Of a DNA stretch of 64,000 nucleotides, positions 9,439 to 18,059 are shown one piece after another (positions within the stretch are counted from its first letter, which is position 1; each line of letters opens with the position of its first letter). The translations under genes and the position numbers were made by a program. The stretch comes from Rhizobium indicum. GTDB taxonomy: Bacteria > Pseudomonadota > Alphaproteobacteria > Rhizobiales > Rhizobiaceae. The notes under the pieces are model-generated. The model searched no databases. It saw only the letters and a list, made by a program, of their open reading frames with translations, and was not told where the DNA came from. The stretch covers positions 1,612,001 to 1,676,000 of the forward strand of contig NZ_CP054021.1 of NCBI RefSeq assembly GCF_005862305.2. Reading direction: 5' to 3'.

Positions 9439-9670
9439 TCGCCGCCTGCCGATCGGCCTCGCCTTGCCCCCTCCCCGCCTGCGTAGAGAGAGTGGCGGCA
9501 CAATGCGCCACCCATCCCTGGCAACGAACGGAAACAGCATTTCCTGAGCTGCCGGTTTGGCGCAAAGAAAGGCTTTTGCCTCGGCGGTTTTTTGGCCTAT
9601 GAGTGTCGCGCCTTTTCAAGCAATGGCGCGACCGGCAGCGATCGGCTTTGGCGCGCCACCGTGGGAACAC

Positions 9671-10768
9671 ATGTCGCACAATACATTCGGTCACCTCTTC
9701 CGCGTAACCACCTGGGGCGAAAGCCATGGTCCGGCGCTCGGCTGCGTCGTCGACGGCTGCCCTCCGGGGCTCAGCTTCAAGCTCGAGGACCTGCAAGTCT
9801 GGCTCGACAAGCGCAAGCCCGGCCAATCCCGCTTCGTGACGCAGCGGCGCGAGGACGATCTGGTGAAGGTACTATCAGGCGTCATGCTCGACGCCGACGG
9901 CGAGACGATGACGACCACCGGCACGCCGATCTCGATGCTGATCGAAAACACCGACCAGCGCTCCAAGGATTACGGCGAGATCGCCAAGCAATACCGCCCC
10001 GGCCATGCCGATTACACCTATGACCTCAAATACGGCATTCGCGACTATCGCGGCGGCGGCCGCTCCTCGGCGCGCGAAACCGCCGCACGCGTTGCTGCCG
10101 GCGGCATCGCCCGCCTCGTCGTGCCAGGCGTCACGGTGCGCGGCGCGTTGGTGCAGATCGGCAAACATAAGATCGACCGCCGCAACTGGGACTGGGACCA
10201 GGTCGGGCAGAACCCGTTCTTCTCGCCCGATGCCGCAATCGTGCCGATCTGGGAGGAATATCTCGACGGCATCCGCAAGAACGGCTCCTCGATCGGCGCG
10301 GTTATCGAAGTGATCGCCGAAGGTGTGCCGGCCGGCCTCGGCGCGCCGATCTATGCCAAGCTCGACCAAGACATCGCCTCGCTGCTGATGTCGATCAACG
10401 CTGTCAAGGGCGTCGAGATCGGCAATGGTTTTGCCGCCGCCGAAACGTCAGGCGAAGACAATGCCGACGAGATGCGCATGGGCAATGACGGCACGCCGAT
10501 CTTCCTTTCCAACAATGCCGGCGGTATTCTCGGCGGCATCTCCACCGGGCAGCCGGTGGTGGCGCGTTTTGCCGTCAAACCGACCTCGTCGATCCTGACC
10601 GAACGCCAGTCGATCGATGCGGAGGGCAAGAATGTCGATATCCGCACCAAGGGCCGGCACGACCCCTGCGTCGGCATCCGCGCCGTGCCGATCGGCGAGG
10701 CGATGGTCGCTTGCGCCATCGCCGACCATTATCTTCGCGACCGCGGCCAGACCGGCCGTCTGAAATAG
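9671..10768 (+). CDS. aroC: Chorismate synthase
   Basis: AroC converts 5-enolpyruvylshikimate-3-phosphate to chorismate with reduced FMN, the last step of the shikimate pathway. The product is 365 aa, the usual length. Signature segments are [20 protein letters not shown] at the N-terminus, [27 protein letters not shown] in the FMN/substrate site, and [17 protein letters not shown] near the C-terminus. The frame is open from 9557, but the conserved protein begins at the ATG at 9671. ribB starts 12 bp after the stop, so the two are probably cotranscribed. Confidence 0.97.
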   Translation: MSHNTFGHLFRVTTWGESHGPALGCVVDGCPPGLSFKLEDLQVWLDKRKPGQSRFVTQRREDDLVKVLSGVMLDADGETMTTTGTPISMLIENTDQRSKDYGEIAKQYRPGHADYTYDLKYGIRDYRGGGRSSARETAARVAAGGIARLVVPGVTVRGALVQIGKHKIDRRNWDWDQVGQNPFFSPDAAIVPIWEEYLDGIRKNGSSIGAVIEVIAEGVPAGLGAPIYAKLDQDIASLLMSINAVKGVEIGNGFAAAETSGEDNADEMRMGNDGTPIFLSNNAGGILGGISTGQPVVARFAVKPTSSILTERQSIDAEGKNVDIRTKGRHDPCVGIRAVPIGEAMVACAIADHYLRDRGQTGRLK

Positions 10769-10780
10769 GAGCGCTCGCCC

Positions 10781-11884
10781 ATGTCTTATGACCAGAAGCG
10801 CGTCGTCGACGCCATCCGGGCCTTCGAGGCCGGCGAGATCGTCGTCGTCATGGACGACAATGACCGCGAGAACGAAGGCGACCTGATCGTTGCCGCCGTG
10901 CATTGCACGCCGGAGAAGATGGCCTTCATCGTGCGCCATACCTCCGGCATCGTCTGCGCGCCGATGCCGAAGGAAGAGGCCAAGCGCCTCAACCTCAACG
11001 CCATGGTGGCGGAAAACGATTCGGCCCATACGACGGCCTTCACCGTCTCGGTCGATTTCAAGCACGGCACGACGACCGGCATTTCCGCCGACGACCGAAC
11101 GCTGACGGTGCGCAACCTTGCCAATCCGAATGTCGGCGCTTCCGATTTCGTCCGTCCCGGCCACATCTTCCCGCTGGTTTCCCGTGAAGGCGGGGTGCTG
11201 ATGCGCTCCGGCCATACGGAAGCCGCCGTCGACCTCTGCAAGCTCGCCGGCCTGCCGCTGATCGGCGTCATCTCCGAGCTGGTCAACGACGACGGCACCG
11301 TGACGCGCGGCCCTGAGGTGGTCGACTTTGCCGGACAGCACGGGCTGAAGCTCGTCTCCGTCGCCGATCTCATCGCCTATCGCCAGCGCAAGGAAACACT
11401 GATCGAACTCGGCACCAGCTTCGACATCGAGACGCCGTTCGGCAAGGCCAAGGCTCATACCTATTCCCTGCCCTGGGACCCGATGCAGCATCTCGCCGTC
11501 GTCTTCGGCGACATCCGCGACGGTGTCGACATTCCGGTGCGCCTGCATCCGGAGAATGTCGCCGAGGATCTCTTCGGCAAGAACAGCCCGGTCGATTTCT
11601 ACATGCAGAAGATTGCCGAGCAGGGCCGCGGCGTCATCGTCTATCTGCGCGAAGGCTCCGTCGGCGTCGGACATCACGACAACGGCCGCAAGGCCCGCAA
11701 CCAGGGCCGCGAAGCCCATGCCGAAGCCCAGACCCGCGACAGCGAATGGCTGGAAATCGGCCTCGGCGCCCAGATCCTCAAAGATCTCGGCGTCAGCTCG
11801 ATCAAGCTGCTCACCAGCCGCGAGCGCCACTATGTCGGCCTGGAAGGTTTCGGCATCAAGATCAGCACGACGGAGATCTGCTGA
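10781..11884 (+). CDS. ribB: 3,4-dihydroxy-2-butanone-4-phosphate synthase with a degenerate GTP cyclohydrolase II-like domain
   Basis: This is a 367-aa two-domain protein. Residues 1-205 form DHBP synthase, which makes the four-carbon precursor of riboflavin from ribulose-5-phosphate. The motifs DDNDRENEGDL, RHTSGIVCAPM, HTTAFTVSVD and the SREGGVLMRSGHTEAA loop are all intact. Residues 206-367 align by pattern with GTP cyclohydrolase II (GRGVIVYLREGSVGVGHHDN, IKLLTSRERHYVGLEGFGI). However, the region that normally carries the three zinc-binding cysteines reads HPENVAEDLFGKNSPVDFY and has none. I infer that this half is inactive as a cyclohydrolase, so RibA activity should come from another gene. 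The ATG follows AGGAGCGCTCGCCC, 12 bp after aroC. Confidence 0.93.
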   Translation: MSYDQKRVVDAIRAFEAGEIVVVMDDNDRENEGDLIVAAVHCTPEKMAFIVRHTSGIVCAPMPKEEAKRLNLNAMVAENDSAHTTAFTVSVDFKHGTTTGISADDRTLTVRNLANPNVGASDFVRPGHIFPLVSREGGVLMRSGHTEAAVDLCKLAGLPLIGVISELVNDDGTVTRGPEVVDFAGQHGLKLVSVADLIAYRQRKETLIELGTSFDIETPFGKAKAHTYSLPWDPMQHLAVVFGDIRDGVDIPVRLHPENVAEDLFGKNSPVDFYMQKIAEQGRGVIVYLREGSVGVGHHDNGRKARNQGREAHAEAQTRDSEWLEIGLGAQILKDLGVSSIKLLTSRERHYVGLEGFGIKISTTEIC

Positions 11885-11890
11885 GCGGGC

Positions 11891-12039
11891 TTTTCCCCTT
11901 CTCCCCAGCGGGGAGAAGATGTCCGAAGGACAGATGAGGGGGAGAGCGAAGCGATGCCTTGAGTGACAAACGAAAGGCAATAGGGCGGCGCGCCCTCATC
12001 CGACCCTTCGGGCCACCTTCTCCCCGCTGGGGAGAAGGG
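11891..12039. repeat. Palindromic mosaic repeat (TTCTCCCC / GGGGAGAA family)
   Basis: Two inverted half-elements contain CTTCTCCCCAGCGGGGAGAAG and CCTTCTCCCCGCTGGGGAGA, flanking a roughly 85-bp core that includes GATGAGGGGGAGAGCGAAGC and CCCTCATCCGACCCTTCGGG. The element lies between the convergent ribB and YcaQ-like genes and could also act as a bidirectional terminator. Other copies are near 5668, 32036, 60725 and 63193. Confidence 0.8.
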
Positions 12040-12040
12040 A

Positions 12041-13231
12041 TTATCCTCTCCAGCCGTCGAGAAACACGACCTTCTCCACACCCGCAAACCGCGCAACCCG
12101 GTCAAGCTCCGCTTCCAGTCGCTCCAGCCTCCCAGCCGAAGGTTTCACGCCCGGCTCCAGCCAGAGCCGCTTGACATCGAGCGTCGACTTTTTCCGATCC
12201 GCCTTCATGTCGATGCGGCCGATCAGCCGGTCGCCTTCGAGCAGCGGGAAGACATAGTAGCCATATTCACGCTTCGGCTCGGGCACGAAGATCTCGATGC
12301 GGTAGAAGAAGCCGAACAGGCGTTCGGTGCGGTTGCGGTCGCGGATCATCGGGTCGAAGGGGCTGAGCACGCGGATGCGCGGCGGAGCACCGGGGTAGTT
12401 GTCGAGCGTCGAGAGGAAATCGGCAAAAGCCCAGGATGGGCGCGCCTTGCCGCCGAGCGCCGGTTCGATCAGCACTTCGATCAGTTCGTCGCGATGGGCT
12501 GATACCCAGGCCTTGGCCTCATCGGGCGAGACCAGGTTCCAGAAGGCTGATATCTCGCCGTGGGTGGCGAAGCCGAGCCGGGTGAGCGCGCTGCGGCAGG
12601 CCCAGTCGACGAAGTCCTCGCGGCTCACCTCAGGCTCGCGGAACTCGCTCGGGATGACGCGCTCCGCCAGATCATAGATCTTCTGAAAGTTCGAGCGGCC
12701 GGCGATGGCGAACTTGCCGGTGTGCCAGAAATATTCGAGCGCCGTCTTGTTCGGATGCCAGTTCCACCAGCCGCCGGAAACGTGTCCATCGGCCTTGATA
12801 TCGCGCGAGAGGATTGCGCCGTCGCGCTCAACGCGCTCATAGGTCTCCGCGAACGCCGCCTCGAAGCCCTCGCCGCGCCATTTGCGCCAGCGTTCGATGA
12901 GCACCTTCTCCTGATGAAGGAACTTGTGCTTCCAATAGACGAAGAAGGCGCTCGGCAGGATCGAGGCGTCATGCGTCCAGTGCTCGAACAGCGCGCCGTC
13001 CTTTTCGAGCAGCGCCGTCAGATGCTCGCGCCTGTAGGTCTGGTTGCGGGAAAACAGGATCTGATGATGGGCCCGCTCCACCGTCTGGATGCTGTCCACC
13101 TGGACGAAACCCAGTTCATGGATGAGCTGCAACAGGCCGGCTTTGGTCAAGGCGCGGTTTGGCGGGGCGCTGAGGCCCTGCTTGGCAAGAAAGACACGGC
13201 GGGCGTCGGAATTGGAAAGCAGATTCGTCAT
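12041..13231 (-). CDS. YcaQ/AlkZ-family DNA glycosylase (winged-helix)
   Basis: This 396-aa protein belongs to the winged-helix HTH_42 family (YcaQ of E. coli, AlkZ of Streptomyces), DNA glycosylases that unhook interstrand crosslinks or remove bulky alkyl adducts. The catalytic QxD motif is present as QVDS (Gln44, Asp46), followed by VERAHHQILFSRNQTY. The C-terminal half contains the conserved LSPFDPMIRDRNRTERLFGF and YGYYVFPLLEGDRLIGRIDMKADR blocks. An in-frame GTG at 13237 is possible, but the ATG at 13231 gives the usual N-terminus MTNLLSNSDARR. It is divergent from the bioMNY operon and convergent with ribB. Confidence 0.85.
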   Translation of the reverse strand: MTNLLSNSDARRVFLAKQGLSAPPNRALTKAGLLQLIHELGFVQVDSIQTVERAHHQILFSRNQTYRREHLTALLEKDGALFEHWTHDASILPSAFFVYWKHKFLHQEKVLIERWRKWRGEGFEAAFAETYERVERDGAILSRDIKADGHVSGGWWNWHPNKTALEYFWHTGKFAIAGRSNFQKIYDLAERVIPSEFREPEVSREDFVDWACRSALTRLGFATHGEISAFWNLVSPDEAKAWVSAHRDELIEVLIEPALGGKARPSWAFADFLSTLDNYPGAPPRIRVLSPFDPMIRDRNRTERLFGFFYRIEIFVPEPKREYGYYVFPLLEGDRLIGRIDMKADRKKSTLDVKRLWLEPGVKPSAGRLERLEAELDRVARFAGVEKVVFLDGWRG

Positions 13232-13334
13232 GGTCACATCATAATCCGGAAAATCTTCCTAGCCACCCGATATCGACAAGGAGATTTACTCTTTCATCAC
13301 CGGGGATTCCCCGTATAGAAGCGGGATCGCGTGG

Positions 13335-14024
13335 ATGCGAGGGATTGGTTTGGATATTCGTTTCGAAGGCGCCGGGGTTAGTTTCGGGGCACGGGTGGCG
13401 CTGCAGCCGCTGACGCTTGGCATCAGCGGAAAACGCATCGGCGTCATCGGGCTGAACGGTTCGGGCAAGACGACTTTCGCGCGGTTGATCAATGGATTGG
13501 CCAAACCGTCGGTCGGCCGCGTTACCGTCAACGGCCGCGACACGAGCGACGAAAAGACGGCTGTGGCCGATGTCGGTTTCATCTTCCAGTCGCCGCAGAA
13601 CCAGATCATCCTGCCGATCGTCAAGGACGACATCGCCTTCGGGCTGAAGCGGCGCGGCTTCACCAAGGCGGAGATCGAGGCGAAGGTCGAGGGCGTGCTG
13701 GCCCGCTTCGGCGCCGAGGCACTGGCCGATCGCCGCGCGCACGAGCTTTCCGGCGGCGAATTGCAGGTGGCCGCCCTCTGCTCGGTGCTGGCGACAGGCC
13801 CCGGCATTCTTATTCTCGACGAACCGACCAACCAGCTCGACCTCAAGAACCGGGCGCTGGTCGAAGGGATTATCGCCGGACTGCCGGAAAGCGCCATCAT
13901 CATCACGCATGATCTGGAGCTGATCGCCGATTTCGAGCGGGTGCTGCTGTTTCATGAAGGGCGGCTTGCCGCCGATGCGCCGGCTGCCGAAGCGATCGCC
14001 CGCTACAAGGAGATCGCCGCCTGA
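13335..14024 (+). CDS. bioM: Biotin ECF transporter ATPase BioM
   Basis: BioM is the ATP-binding subunit of the BioMNY energy-coupling-factor biotin importer. The Walker A motif GLNGSGKTT lies at about residues 39-47, the Q-loop is FIFQSPQNQI, the ABC signature is LSGGELQVAAL, Walker B is ILILDEPTNQLD, and the H-loop is IIITHD. The ATG at 13335 lacks a good ribosome-binding site. An in-frame TTG at 13350, preceded by GCGAGGGA, may be the real start and would give a protein beginning LDIRFEG. The stop codon overlaps the bioN start by one base, so translation is probably coupled. Confidence 0.92.
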   Translation: MRGIGLDIRFEGAGVSFGARVALQPLTLGISGKRIGVIGLNGSGKTTFARLINGLAKPSVGRVTVNGRDTSDEKTAVADVGFIFQSPQNQIILPIVKDDIAFGLKRRGFTKAEIEAKVEGVLARFGAEALADRRAHELSGGELQVAALCSVLATGPGILILDEPTNQLDLKNRALVEGIIAGLPESAIIITHDLELIADFERVLLFHEGRLAADAPAAEAIARYKEIAA

Positions 14025-14632
14025 TGCAGTCGCTCTATGTCGAAGGCAACAGCGTGATGCACCGGCTTTCGCCGCGGCTAAAACTGTTGTCGCTGACGAT
14101 CTTCGGCGTGGTGCTGTTCATCAGCGGGAACCTGATCCTGCTTTCGATCGCCGTGCTGCTGACGGCGGTTCTCTACCGGATGGTCGGCTTGCCGCTTGCC
14201 GATGGGCTCAGGCGGCTGCGGCCGATCTTCCTGACGATCGCGGTCGTCGCACTCTTCAACCTCATCTTCAATCCCTGGCAGGAGGCGCTCGTGCCCCTGC
14301 TGCGGCTGACGGCGCTGATGCTGCTTGCCGCCACCGTGACGGCGACGACGTCGATCACCGAGTTCATCGACGAGGTGACGGCGCTTGCCCGCCCGCTCGA
14401 ACGCACCGGCTGGGTGCAGGCCGACGATATCGGCCTGGCGCTCGGGCTGGTGCTGCGTTTCGTGCCGGAGATCGTCGGGCGTTATCAGGCGATCCGCGAG
14501 GCGCATAAGGCACGCGGGCTGAAGGTGCGGCCGACGACGCTACTTGCGCCGCTGATCATCCTGACCCTTAAGGATGCGGATAATATCGCCGCGGCGATTG
14601 ACGCGCGCGGCATTCGGCGGCATGTGAGTTAA
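14024..14632 (+). CDS. bioN: Biotin ECF transporter transmembrane protein BioN (EcfT family)
   Basis: BioN is the transmembrane coupling subunit of the BioMNY importer. The 202-aa protein has about five hydrophobic segments (for example LLSLTIFGVVLFISGNLILLS and PIFLTIAVVALFNLIFNP). The C-terminal AxxARG-type coupling motif AIDARGIRRH, which contacts the ATPase, is present, and HKARGLKVRP forms the first coupling helix. BioN sits between bioM (1-bp overlap) and bioY (21 bp), the order known from R. etli. Confidence 0.93.
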   Translation: MQSLYVEGNSVMHRLSPRLKLLSLTIFGVVLFISGNLILLSIAVLLTAVLYRMVGLPLADGLRRLRPIFLTIAVVALFNLIFNPWQEALVPLLRLTALMLLAATVTATTSITEFIDEVTALARPLERTGWVQADDIGLALGLVLRFVPEIVGRYQAIREAHKARGLKVRPTTLLAPLIILTLKDADNIAAAIDARGIRRHVS

Positions 14633-14653
14633 CGATTGATAAACACGGAATTC

Positions 14654-15220
14654 ATGATGAGCACTCGCGACCTCGTTCTTACCGCCCTCTTTGCCGCGAT
14701 CATCGTGGCGCTTGGCCTGCTGCCGCCGATCTCGCTCGGCTTCATTCCGGTGCCGATCACCGCCCAATCCCTCGGCGTCATGATGGCCGGCGTCGTGCTC
14801 GGCGCGCGGCGCGGCGCGATTGCCGTGCTGATCGTGCTGGTGCTGGTCGCGATCGGCCTGCCGGTGCTTTCCGGCGGCCGCGGCGGGCTTGCCATCTTCG
14901 CGTCGCCGACGGCCGGCTTCCTGATCGGCTGGATCTTTGCCGCCTTCGTCACCGGCTATCTCAGCGAGCGGCTGGTCAACCATCAGCAATCCGGCCTGGT
15001 GCAGACGGTGAGCTTCTTCCTCACCGCCATGGCCGGCGGCATCGTCGTGCTCTACGCCTTCGGCATCACCTATCTCGCCACCGTCGCCGGCCTCGGCTTC
15101 ACGAAAGCCTTCGTCGGCTCGATGGCCTTCATTCCCGGCGATGTGATCAAGGCTTTCGTCGCAGCCCTGCTTGGCCGCGCCGTCATGGTCGGCTATCCCC
15201 TGCTGCCGTCGCGCGCCTGA
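14654..15220 (+). CDS. bioY: Biotin ECF transporter substrate-binding protein BioY
   Basis: BioY is the integral membrane biotin-binding S-component of the importer. The protein is about 188 aa with six predicted membrane helices. The conserved N-terminal region PPISLGFIPVPITAQSLGVM and the glycine-rich GARRGAIAVLIVLVLVAIGLPVLSGGRGG loop form the biotin site in this family. The C-terminal FIPGDVIKAFVAALLGRA is also conserved. The frame is open from a TTG at 14636, but the ATG at 14654 follows CACGGAATTC. It is the last gene of bioMNY, with a hairpin terminator 32 bp after the stop. Confidence 0.93.
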   Translation: MMSTRDLVLTALFAAIIVALGLLPPISLGFIPVPITAQSLGVMMAGVVLGARRGAIAVLIVLVLVAIGLPVLSGGRGGLAIFASPTAGFLIGWIFAAFVTGYLSERLVNHQQSGLVQTVSFFLTAMAGGIVVLYAFGITYLATVAGLGFTKAFVGSMAFIPGDVIKAFVAALLGRAVMVGYPLLPSRA

Positions 15221-15252
15221 CGCATAGGCCTGTCTTGTCTGGCGAATACCCC

Positions 15253-15274
15253 AACGGCCCCTTCGGGGGCCGTT
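15253..15274 (+). terminator. Hairpin terminator of bioMNY
   Basis: A perfect 9-bp inverted repeat (AACGGCCCC / GGGGCCGTT) closes a stable UUCG-type tetraloop 32 bp after the bioY stop. A T-run is absent, so it may work as a Rho-assisted terminator or mRNA-stabilising hairpin rather than a classic intrinsic terminator. Confidence 0.75.
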
Positions 15275-15358
15275 GCGCTTCCGACCGGTCCGCATGAACG
15301 GGAACTTTCCAAACCTTCTTTTCATTTTTCCGCAATGAACGTCCTTGAAGGAGAAACC

Positions 15359-15871
15359 ATGCAAGGCGACCAGCAGGAGGAGATGGCTGCCTGGTTCCGC
15401 TCGCTGGAGCCCGTCCAGCCGAAGGACATGGTCGGCCTTTGGAGCGGCGTCGGTATTCCGTCGGGCCATCCACTGGACGGCGTGCTCGAGAATCTCAACT
15501 GGTTTGGCAAGCGCTTCCATTCCGACATGCGGGCGGACGCCCTGCTCTTCAACTGGAGACCGGGCCGGCTCGTGGCGATCGAGCCAAATTTCTTACCCAT
15601 TGGGCTGGCGATCAAGATGGCGCCCCTTGGCCGGACGTTCGTCGCCCGCCACGGGTTCACGTACCTGCAGAAGGTGCTTCGAGCGAGAGGCACGACCGCT
15701 TCGTTGCGGCTTCAGGCGCTCGACGGCATCGAAACGGCTGCGATGATCTACGACAAACAGCCGATCGTGGACTACTTCCGGAGGATTGACGATGACGGGA
15801 TTGCCGGGATGATGTGCGTGCGCGACGATCCTCGGCGATTCTTCTTCGAGCTCCGGAAAGTGATGGACTAG
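15359..15871 (+). CDS. GXWXG / DUF4334 family protein
   Basis: This is a 170-aa cytoplasmic protein with no signal peptide or membrane segment. The GLWSG sequence near residue 26 is the GXWXG motif, followed by PSGHPLDGVLENLNWFGKRF. The second half (about 110-168, with MIYDKQPIVDYFRRIDDDG and RFFFELRK) matches DUF4334. The biochemical role is unknown. The upstream in-frame ATG at 15335 is rejected because CTTGAAGGAG sits directly before the ATG at 15359. The gene stands alone after the bioY terminator, 129 bp before the RsbQ-like operon. Confidence 0.8.
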   Translation: MQGDQQEEMAAWFRSLEPVQPKDMVGLWSGVGIPSGHPLDGVLENLNWFGKRFHSDMRADALLFNWRPGRLVAIEPNFLPIGLAIKMAPLGRTFVARHGFTYLQKVLRARGTTASLRLQALDGIETAAMIYDKQPIVDYFRRIDDDGIAGMMCVRDDPRRFFFELRKVMD

Positions 15872-16000
15872 GCATGCCGCAAATGGCCGGGCGGCCGCCT
15901 CGGGAACATCGCGGCATAGAGCCATCGAACCGTTGCCGGGCTGATCTTTCCCCGATCCAAAACAGGCGGAACATGTTATGAAAGCAGGGAAGAGGGCGAG

Positions 16001-16792
16001 ATGACCGTCATCGATCGAAATCATGTTCAAGTCCGAGGCGATGGCCAGCGTGCGATGATCTTTTCGCATGGATTTGGCTGCGACCAGAATATGTGGCGTT
16101 TCGTGGCGCCGGCTTTTGACGGCGACTTCAAGACGGTGCTGTTCGATCACGTCGGCGCGGGGCGATCCGATCTCACGGCCTATGATGCCCGGAAATATGC
16201 ATCATTAGCGGGCTATGCGGATGACCTCGTGGAAATTTGCCGCGCGCTCGGCTTGACGCAAACGGTGTTCGTTGGGCACTCCGTCAGCGCAATGATCGGC
16301 GTCATCGCCTCGCTGCAGGCACCGGAACTGTTTGACAGCCTGATCCTTGTCGGGCCGTCGCCGCGCTATATCAATGACGATGACTATATCGGCGGGTTCA
16401 GCGCGGCAGACATAGACGAACTGCTGACGTCGTTGGACGACAACCACATGGGGTGGTCTGCCGCTATGGCGCCCGTCATCATGGGCAATCCCGATCGACC
16501 AGAACTTAGCGAAGAGCTGACCAATAGCTTCTGCCGCACCGATCCTGAGATCGCCAAGGCGTTTGCACGGGTGACATTCACCTCAGACAATCGCAGCGAC
16601 CTTCCGAACGTCACCGCCAGAACGCTGATCCTTCAATGCCGCGATGATATCATCGCCTCTGAAGAGGTCGGCGAATTCGTCCATCAGCAGGTCCCGAATA
16701 GTCAATTGGTCGTGCTGAACGCGAGTGGCCACTGCCCTAACCTCAGCGCTCCCGACGAGGTCATATCTGCAATCCGGCGGTTCGTGCGATGA
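16001..16792 (+). CDS. RsbQ-like alpha/beta hydrolase
   Basis: This is a 263-aa alpha/beta hydrolase that resembles Bacillus RsbQ along its whole length as I recall that sequence. Shared features include the start RNHVQVRGDGQ, the segment HGFGCDQNMW, FDHVGAGRSDL, the nucleophile elbow VGHSVSA (Ser94) and GPSPRYINDDDY. LILQCRDDIIA supplies the acid (Asp215/216) and GHCPNLSAPDE supplies His244. RsbQ works with the PAS-domain phosphatase RsbP in energy-stress signalling and is structurally related to strigolactone/karrikin receptors. The last four bases overlap the start of a PAS histidine kinase gene, so the hydrolase probably supplies or modifies a ligand for that sensor. The downstream coupling is inference. 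Confidence 0.88.
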   Translation: MTVIDRNHVQVRGDGQRAMIFSHGFGCDQNMWRFVAPAFDGDFKTVLFDHVGAGRSDLTAYDARKYASLAGYADDLVEICRALGLTQTVFVGHSVSAMIGVIASLQAPELFDSLILVGPSPRYINDDDYIGGFSAADIDELLTSLDDNHMGWSAAMAPVIMGNPDRPELSEELTNSFCRTDPEIAKAFARVTFTSDNRSDLPNVTARTLILQCRDDIIASEEVGEFVHQQVPNSQLVVLNASGHCPNLSAPDEVISAIRRFVR

Positions 16793-17928
16793 CCGGTAGC
16801 GACACGCAGATCTTCATGCCGGCGGAAGACCTTGAGGACTTGTACGAAAACGCGCCATGCGGCTATCTTTCGCTGCGGCCGGACGGGCGCATCGTCAAGG
16901 TCAACAGAACGCTGTCGACCTGGATCGGCATCCCTGTCGAGCAGCTCCTCGGCAAACGACTTCACGACCTGCTCAACACGTCGGGCCGTATATTCTACGA
17001 AACCCATTTTGCGCCTCTGCTGCGCATGCAAGGGTTTTTCAATGAGGTTGCCCTCGATCTCGTGACGGCGGACGGCAGAAAACTGCCTGTGCTCGCCAAT
17101 GCCATGGAAAGACGTGCAGACGACGGTGCCCTGCTTTTCACCCGCGTGACGATGTTTCAGGCTGCCGAGCGTCGCCGTTATGAACGGGAGCTGGTCGACG
17201 CGCGCACAGCCGCCGATGCTGCCGGCGCCACGATCAAATCCAAACTCGCCTTCGAACAGCAAACCGCCGAGTTGCGGGAAGAGTTCATTGCTGTTCTCGG
17301 CCACGACCTGCGCAACCCGCTTGCCTCGATTGCAGCCGCGGCGCGCATGCTCCGAAAAGAGAAGCAGACCGATCGCGCGATTAAAGTTCTCGATTTGATG
17401 CAGGGCAGCGTCGTTCGCATGTCTGCCCTGATCGACAACGTCCTCGACTTCGCGCGCGGACGATTGGGTGGCGGCATTACGCTCGAGAGGCGGGCGGAGC
17501 ATCTCGAGCCGCTCTTGCGGCAGGTCATCGAAGAACTCCGCTTCAGTCATCTCGACCGCGCAATTGAGGTGACGATCGAATTCGATGGGCCGATAAACTG
17601 CGACAGCGGCCGGATCGGCCAGCTGGTGTCCAATCTTCTGGCGAATGCCCTGACCCATGGGACACCGGACGAACCGGTGCGGCTATCGGCGGCAACTGTC
17701 GACGGAAAACTGGAGCTTTGGATCGCCAACGGCGGCGCTCCGATTTCCAGCGACGCGATGACACGGCTTTTTCAGCCTTTCTTCACAGGCGAAGCCGGCA
17801 CAAGTCAAAGAGGATTGGGGCTGGGTCTGCACATCGCCTCGGAAATCGCCCGCGCCCATGGCGGGACGATCACGGTCAGTTCCGATGACAAGGAGACGCG
17901 CTTCACCTTTGTGATGCCTTTGGATTGA
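16789..17928 (+). CDS. PAS-domain sensor histidine kinase
   Basis: This 379-aa protein has no membrane segments, so it is probably a soluble kinase. A PAS domain (about 12-125: YENAPCGYLSLRPDGRIVKVN, ...LLNTSGRIFYETHF) is followed by a short coiled coil. The HisKA dimerisation domain has the phospho-acceptor in VLGHDLRNPLAS (His172), and the HATPase_c domain has the N-box LVSNLLANALTHG and a G-box RGLGLGLHI. There is no receiver domain, and no response regulator gene is adjacent, so its partner is unknown. Its start overlaps the RsbQ-like gene by 4 bp (ATGA), which indicates translational coupling. In Bacillus the RsbQ partner has PAS plus PP2C phosphatase, while here the output is a kinase. 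Confidence 0.9.
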   Translation: MTGSDTQIFMPAEDLEDLYENAPCGYLSLRPDGRIVKVNRTLSTWIGIPVEQLLGKRLHDLLNTSGRIFYETHFAPLLRMQGFFNEVALDLVTADGRKLPVLANAMERRADDGALLFTRVTMFQAAERRRYERELVDARTAADAAGATIKSKLAFEQQTAELREEFIAVLGHDLRNPLASIAAAARMLRKEKQTDRAIKVLDLMQGSVVRMSALIDNVLDFARGRLGGGITLERRAEHLEPLLRQVIEELRFSHLDRAIEVTIEFDGPINCDSGRIGQLVSNLLANALTHGTPDEPVRLSAATVDGKLELWIANGGAPISSDAMTRLFQPFFTGEAGTSQRGLGLGLHIASEIARAHGGTITVSSDDKETRFTFVMPLD

Positions 17929-18011
17929 TCGGGAACGCAGCCGCGCCGGTATGGGCCGACTGTCCGGTTGATTGCCGCCTCGGCAGCCGGGCAGCCAGGA
18001 ATCCGGGCAAC

Positions 18012-18032
18012 AAAAAACCGCCTTGAGGCGGT
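18012..18032 (-). terminator. Intrinsic terminator of the small Gly-rich protein gene
   Basis: Read on the minus strand, ACCGCC-TCAA-GGCGGT is followed directly by a run of T residues (the A-run at 18012-18017 on the plus strand). It sits 28 bp after the stop of the 18060-18272 gene. The stem could also serve the convergent kinase gene. Confidence 0.8.
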
Positions 18033-18059
18033 CGGGCATTCTATCGATTTCAGTTTGAT

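Noticed and set aside
9492..9511. GTGGCG-N8-CGCCAC hairpin after the GGDEF-EAL gene as a terminator
   Set aside because: The stem is only 6 bp and there is no T-run, so it is too weak to list.
7885..9540. 551-aa minus-strand frame opposite the GGDEF-EAL gene
   Set aside because: It is antisense to intact catalytic domains, and its composition is typical of a shadow frame.
10448..11980. 510-aa minus-strand frame opposite aroC and ribB
   Set aside because: It covers two real genes and has no family features.
13290..13334. BioR operator before bioMNY
   Set aside because: GTATAGAAG matches only part of the TTATAGATAA-type consensus I recall.
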